The notes under the pieces are model-generated. The model ran no database searches, was not told where the DNA came from, and worked only from the letters and a program-made list of their open reading frames with translations. From assembly GCA_049602155.1 (NCBI GenBank), contig JBMYRH010000046.1:1-26790 (forward strand): a stretch of 26,790 nt of DNA, in the 5' to 3' direction. Of this stretch, positions 26,201 through 26,790 are shown in pieces. The DNA comes from JBMYRH01 sp049602155 (GTDB lineage Bacteria > Myxococcota_A > UBA9042 > PHBI01 > JBMYRH01). Position 1 is the stretch's first letter, and every line of letters starts with the position of its first letter. The position numbers and the translations under genes are program-made.

Positions 26201-26790
26201 CCCCGGTGCCCGCGCCCTCGACCTCGCAGGCGTGACCACAAGCCCCGCAATGGTTGAGGTCGTTTGTGAGGTCGTAGCCCTCATCGGTCTCGCCGTCGCA
26301 GTCGTTGTCTTGCTCGTCACAGAGCTCCACCGCGTTGTCAGCGTCGTCGCCCTCGCAGTGAAGCTCCGAGTTGTCGGGTTTACAGGCCAAGATGCCCGAC
26401 GCGCAGCTGTCGTCATCTTCGCTGTCGCAGGCGTCGCCCTTGCCCACGAAGTCCTCGTCGACCGCACCGTCGCAGTCGTTATCGATCTCATCGCAATTGC
26501 CCGCTTCCGGGGCCGCGTACTCGCTCGTGCTGCAGATGAGCTGAGTCAGGTCCTCGGGGTGGCACATGACGGTACCGCCCGTGCAGGCCGAGACCCCGCA
26601 CGCATCTCCAAAGACCAGGCCGTCAGTGCCGTTCAGGTCAGTCAGCGTCACCGTGCCGTCTTTGAAGGGCTCGTCGGTCTCTCCGTCGCAGTCGTTGTCT
26701 ACGCCGTCGCAGACCTCGTCGCTCGCGCCAGTCAATTCGTGTGCGTCACAGGTCTGCACGACCCCCTCGATGCAGCCCGGGAGGCCCTCT
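23217..26790 (-). CDS. Giant MopE-RCC1 surface protein (N-terminus outside window)
   Basis: At least 1190 residues, open at the window end, ending at TAA 23217. The N-terminal half has six MopE motifs (for example DGVDNDCDGETDE, DDVDNDCDGATDE), of the type in the Methylococcus MopE copper protein and in many myxobacterial surface proteins, with CxxNGCEY units between them. From about 25560 there are 14 RCC1-type repeats with CWG-x-G cores (two degenerate, CMG and VFG), enough for two seven-bladed beta-propellers. The Cys content suggests an oxidised extracytoplasmic protein. The role is unknown; metal or protein binding is plausible. The C-terminus lies 71 bp from the frame of the truncated paralogue. 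Confidence 0.85.
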   Translation of the reverse strand, partial: EGLPGCIEGVVQTCDAHELTGASDEVCDGVDNDCDGETDEPFKDGTVTLTDLNGTDGLVFGDACGVSACTGGTVMCHPEDLTQLICSTSEYAAPEAGNCDEIDNDCDGAVDEDFVGKGDACDSEDDDSCASGILACKPDNSELHCEGDDADNAVELCDEQDNDCDGETDEGYDLTNDLNHCGACGHACEVEGAGTGVAAWLCDAGLCTVAQCDIGRWDIDGEGANGCEYSCDETGDEVCDDVDNDCDGATDEGFDLESDVMNCGACGVACDEAFEGPHTAGWACSAGACQISACSEGYYDDDEAPENGCEYACTPSGEESCNGVDDDCDGEADNAPELCSSTGITTLSSCDDGVCEEKACGAGLYDINGLMADGCEYACTTTGDGVNDLGCDGVDDDCDGEIDEDGDAEGAPCPPADTEVVELVHAGGNSYCALRQDGSVWCWGRNDKKIVSFGAYGSSHYHTPQHIPLPGQVDDLVMVTDVAMALVDGMAHVFGTGNNGLANTGSSTTDAYHNLIGVQGEAAFNNVIAGDINYRRGCVLRGTGTLYCWGTNDSEGSMGPGLDDSSAGYWTATPLTRTKGGEVVENITDFCIGQWHGCVLTETEEDHENLCWGYGMATGTGDSANDPEPDTVKGGFGLVLEVPLVDIACGTYHTCGLDADGQAYCWGMGYYGQLGYGSTTNTTIAYEVKATVAAANPPFVSLELEGNRSCGLTAEGERHCWGDLAEFGLGDTLYATLIPETDVKDVAGSCHLSSEGSVSCMGYNYVGQLGQSVVGEYASSVAIPMIVEGMSVSDVAFSYQQMCAIDADETPGEVRCWGSGNKYGNGGVETPRNKDEALPILGEDESPISATEIDAGYDQLCAILSDESVACWGIQTTSMVGSNVGAGLHATPIYHGLADTPTEADGLLQDVTHLEVGYQRACAIHGEDKAVVCWGGNSGYKIIPSAGYAQPIPTETEGVFLTGAEGLALDVESGGAHACAVLGTPEAEAGPKGEVWCWGSQYKGALGDGVTESTMRGWAEPVIDILSDEVLTGVEAVAIAYDTTCAILAEDGSMRCWGSNSNGMLGNNNVGGIAGYPKAAPIPNVAGVESIQGGYRHFCIGIGEVVACWGSNNADQIGPSSPISSQPAPLAIQGLGSVTDFFVGHQSTCVTDAGGNLICWGDNGKDYFGQGIYYSDDYLDVIGLDEAIPE

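Overview
GC-rich window with cysteine-rich exported proteins on both strands. The style is that of the Myxococcota/Bradymonadales side of the former Deltaproteobacteria: many lipoprotein signal peptides, MopE-type repeats of the form DNDCDGxTDE, RCC1 repeats (CWGxNxxGQLG), repeated CG-DGCGG-CG-C modules with PPC-type beta domains, a MYXO-CTERM-like tail, and a CxxCH-tailed Cys-repeat protein. The phylum is inferred from this style; there is no rRNA or other marker gene in the window. No tRNA, insertion sequence or CRISPR array was seen.

Layout. (1) 1-3271, minus: a large lipoprotein with GCGG modules and PPC-like domains, cut by the window edge. (2) 3384-9877, plus: a VWA-domain lipoprotein, a metallo-beta-lactamase-fold cyclic-nucleotide phosphodiesterase with a cNMP-binding domain, and a Cys-repeat lipoprotein with a heme-type CxxCH near its end. 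(3) 9892-10787, minus: a membrane-anchored Bcp-type peroxiredoxin preceded by a 22-codon ORF that overlaps its start by ATGA. (4) 10862-12835, plus: a FabG-like SDR and a secreted CAP-domain protein. (5) 12849-15441, minus: two paralogous small lipoproteins and S-adenosylhomocysteinase (ahcY). (6) 15832-19143, plus: a MYXO-CTERM-like Cys-rich protein, then a three-gene overlapping set (large lipoprotein, two-TM protein, TPMT-like methyltransferase). (7) 19148-26790, minus: tandem MopE/RCC1 giants.

The most unusual region is 19148-26790. The upstream giant gene (running off the window end) has six MopE motifs followed by 14 RCC1-type repeats, enough for two seven-bladed propellers. The next unit keeps only the equivalents of repeats 11-14 of one such domain, then MopE motifs, then a full 14-repeat domain whose third repeat is broken by a one-base shift in a G5 tract. 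Its truncated front end lies in a set of 31-bp hairpin-bearing tandem repeats. This looks like a modular surface-protein locus that is recombining or decaying.

Outside that locus the window is mostly cell-envelope proteins of unknown role plus a few clear enzymes (ahcY, SDR, peroxiredoxin, methyltransferase, phosphodiesterase). An imperfect palindrome close to TWTGGTCCGSGCCAW occurs in three intergenic regions and may mark shared regulation. The only gene-free stretch over 300 bp is 15442-15831.
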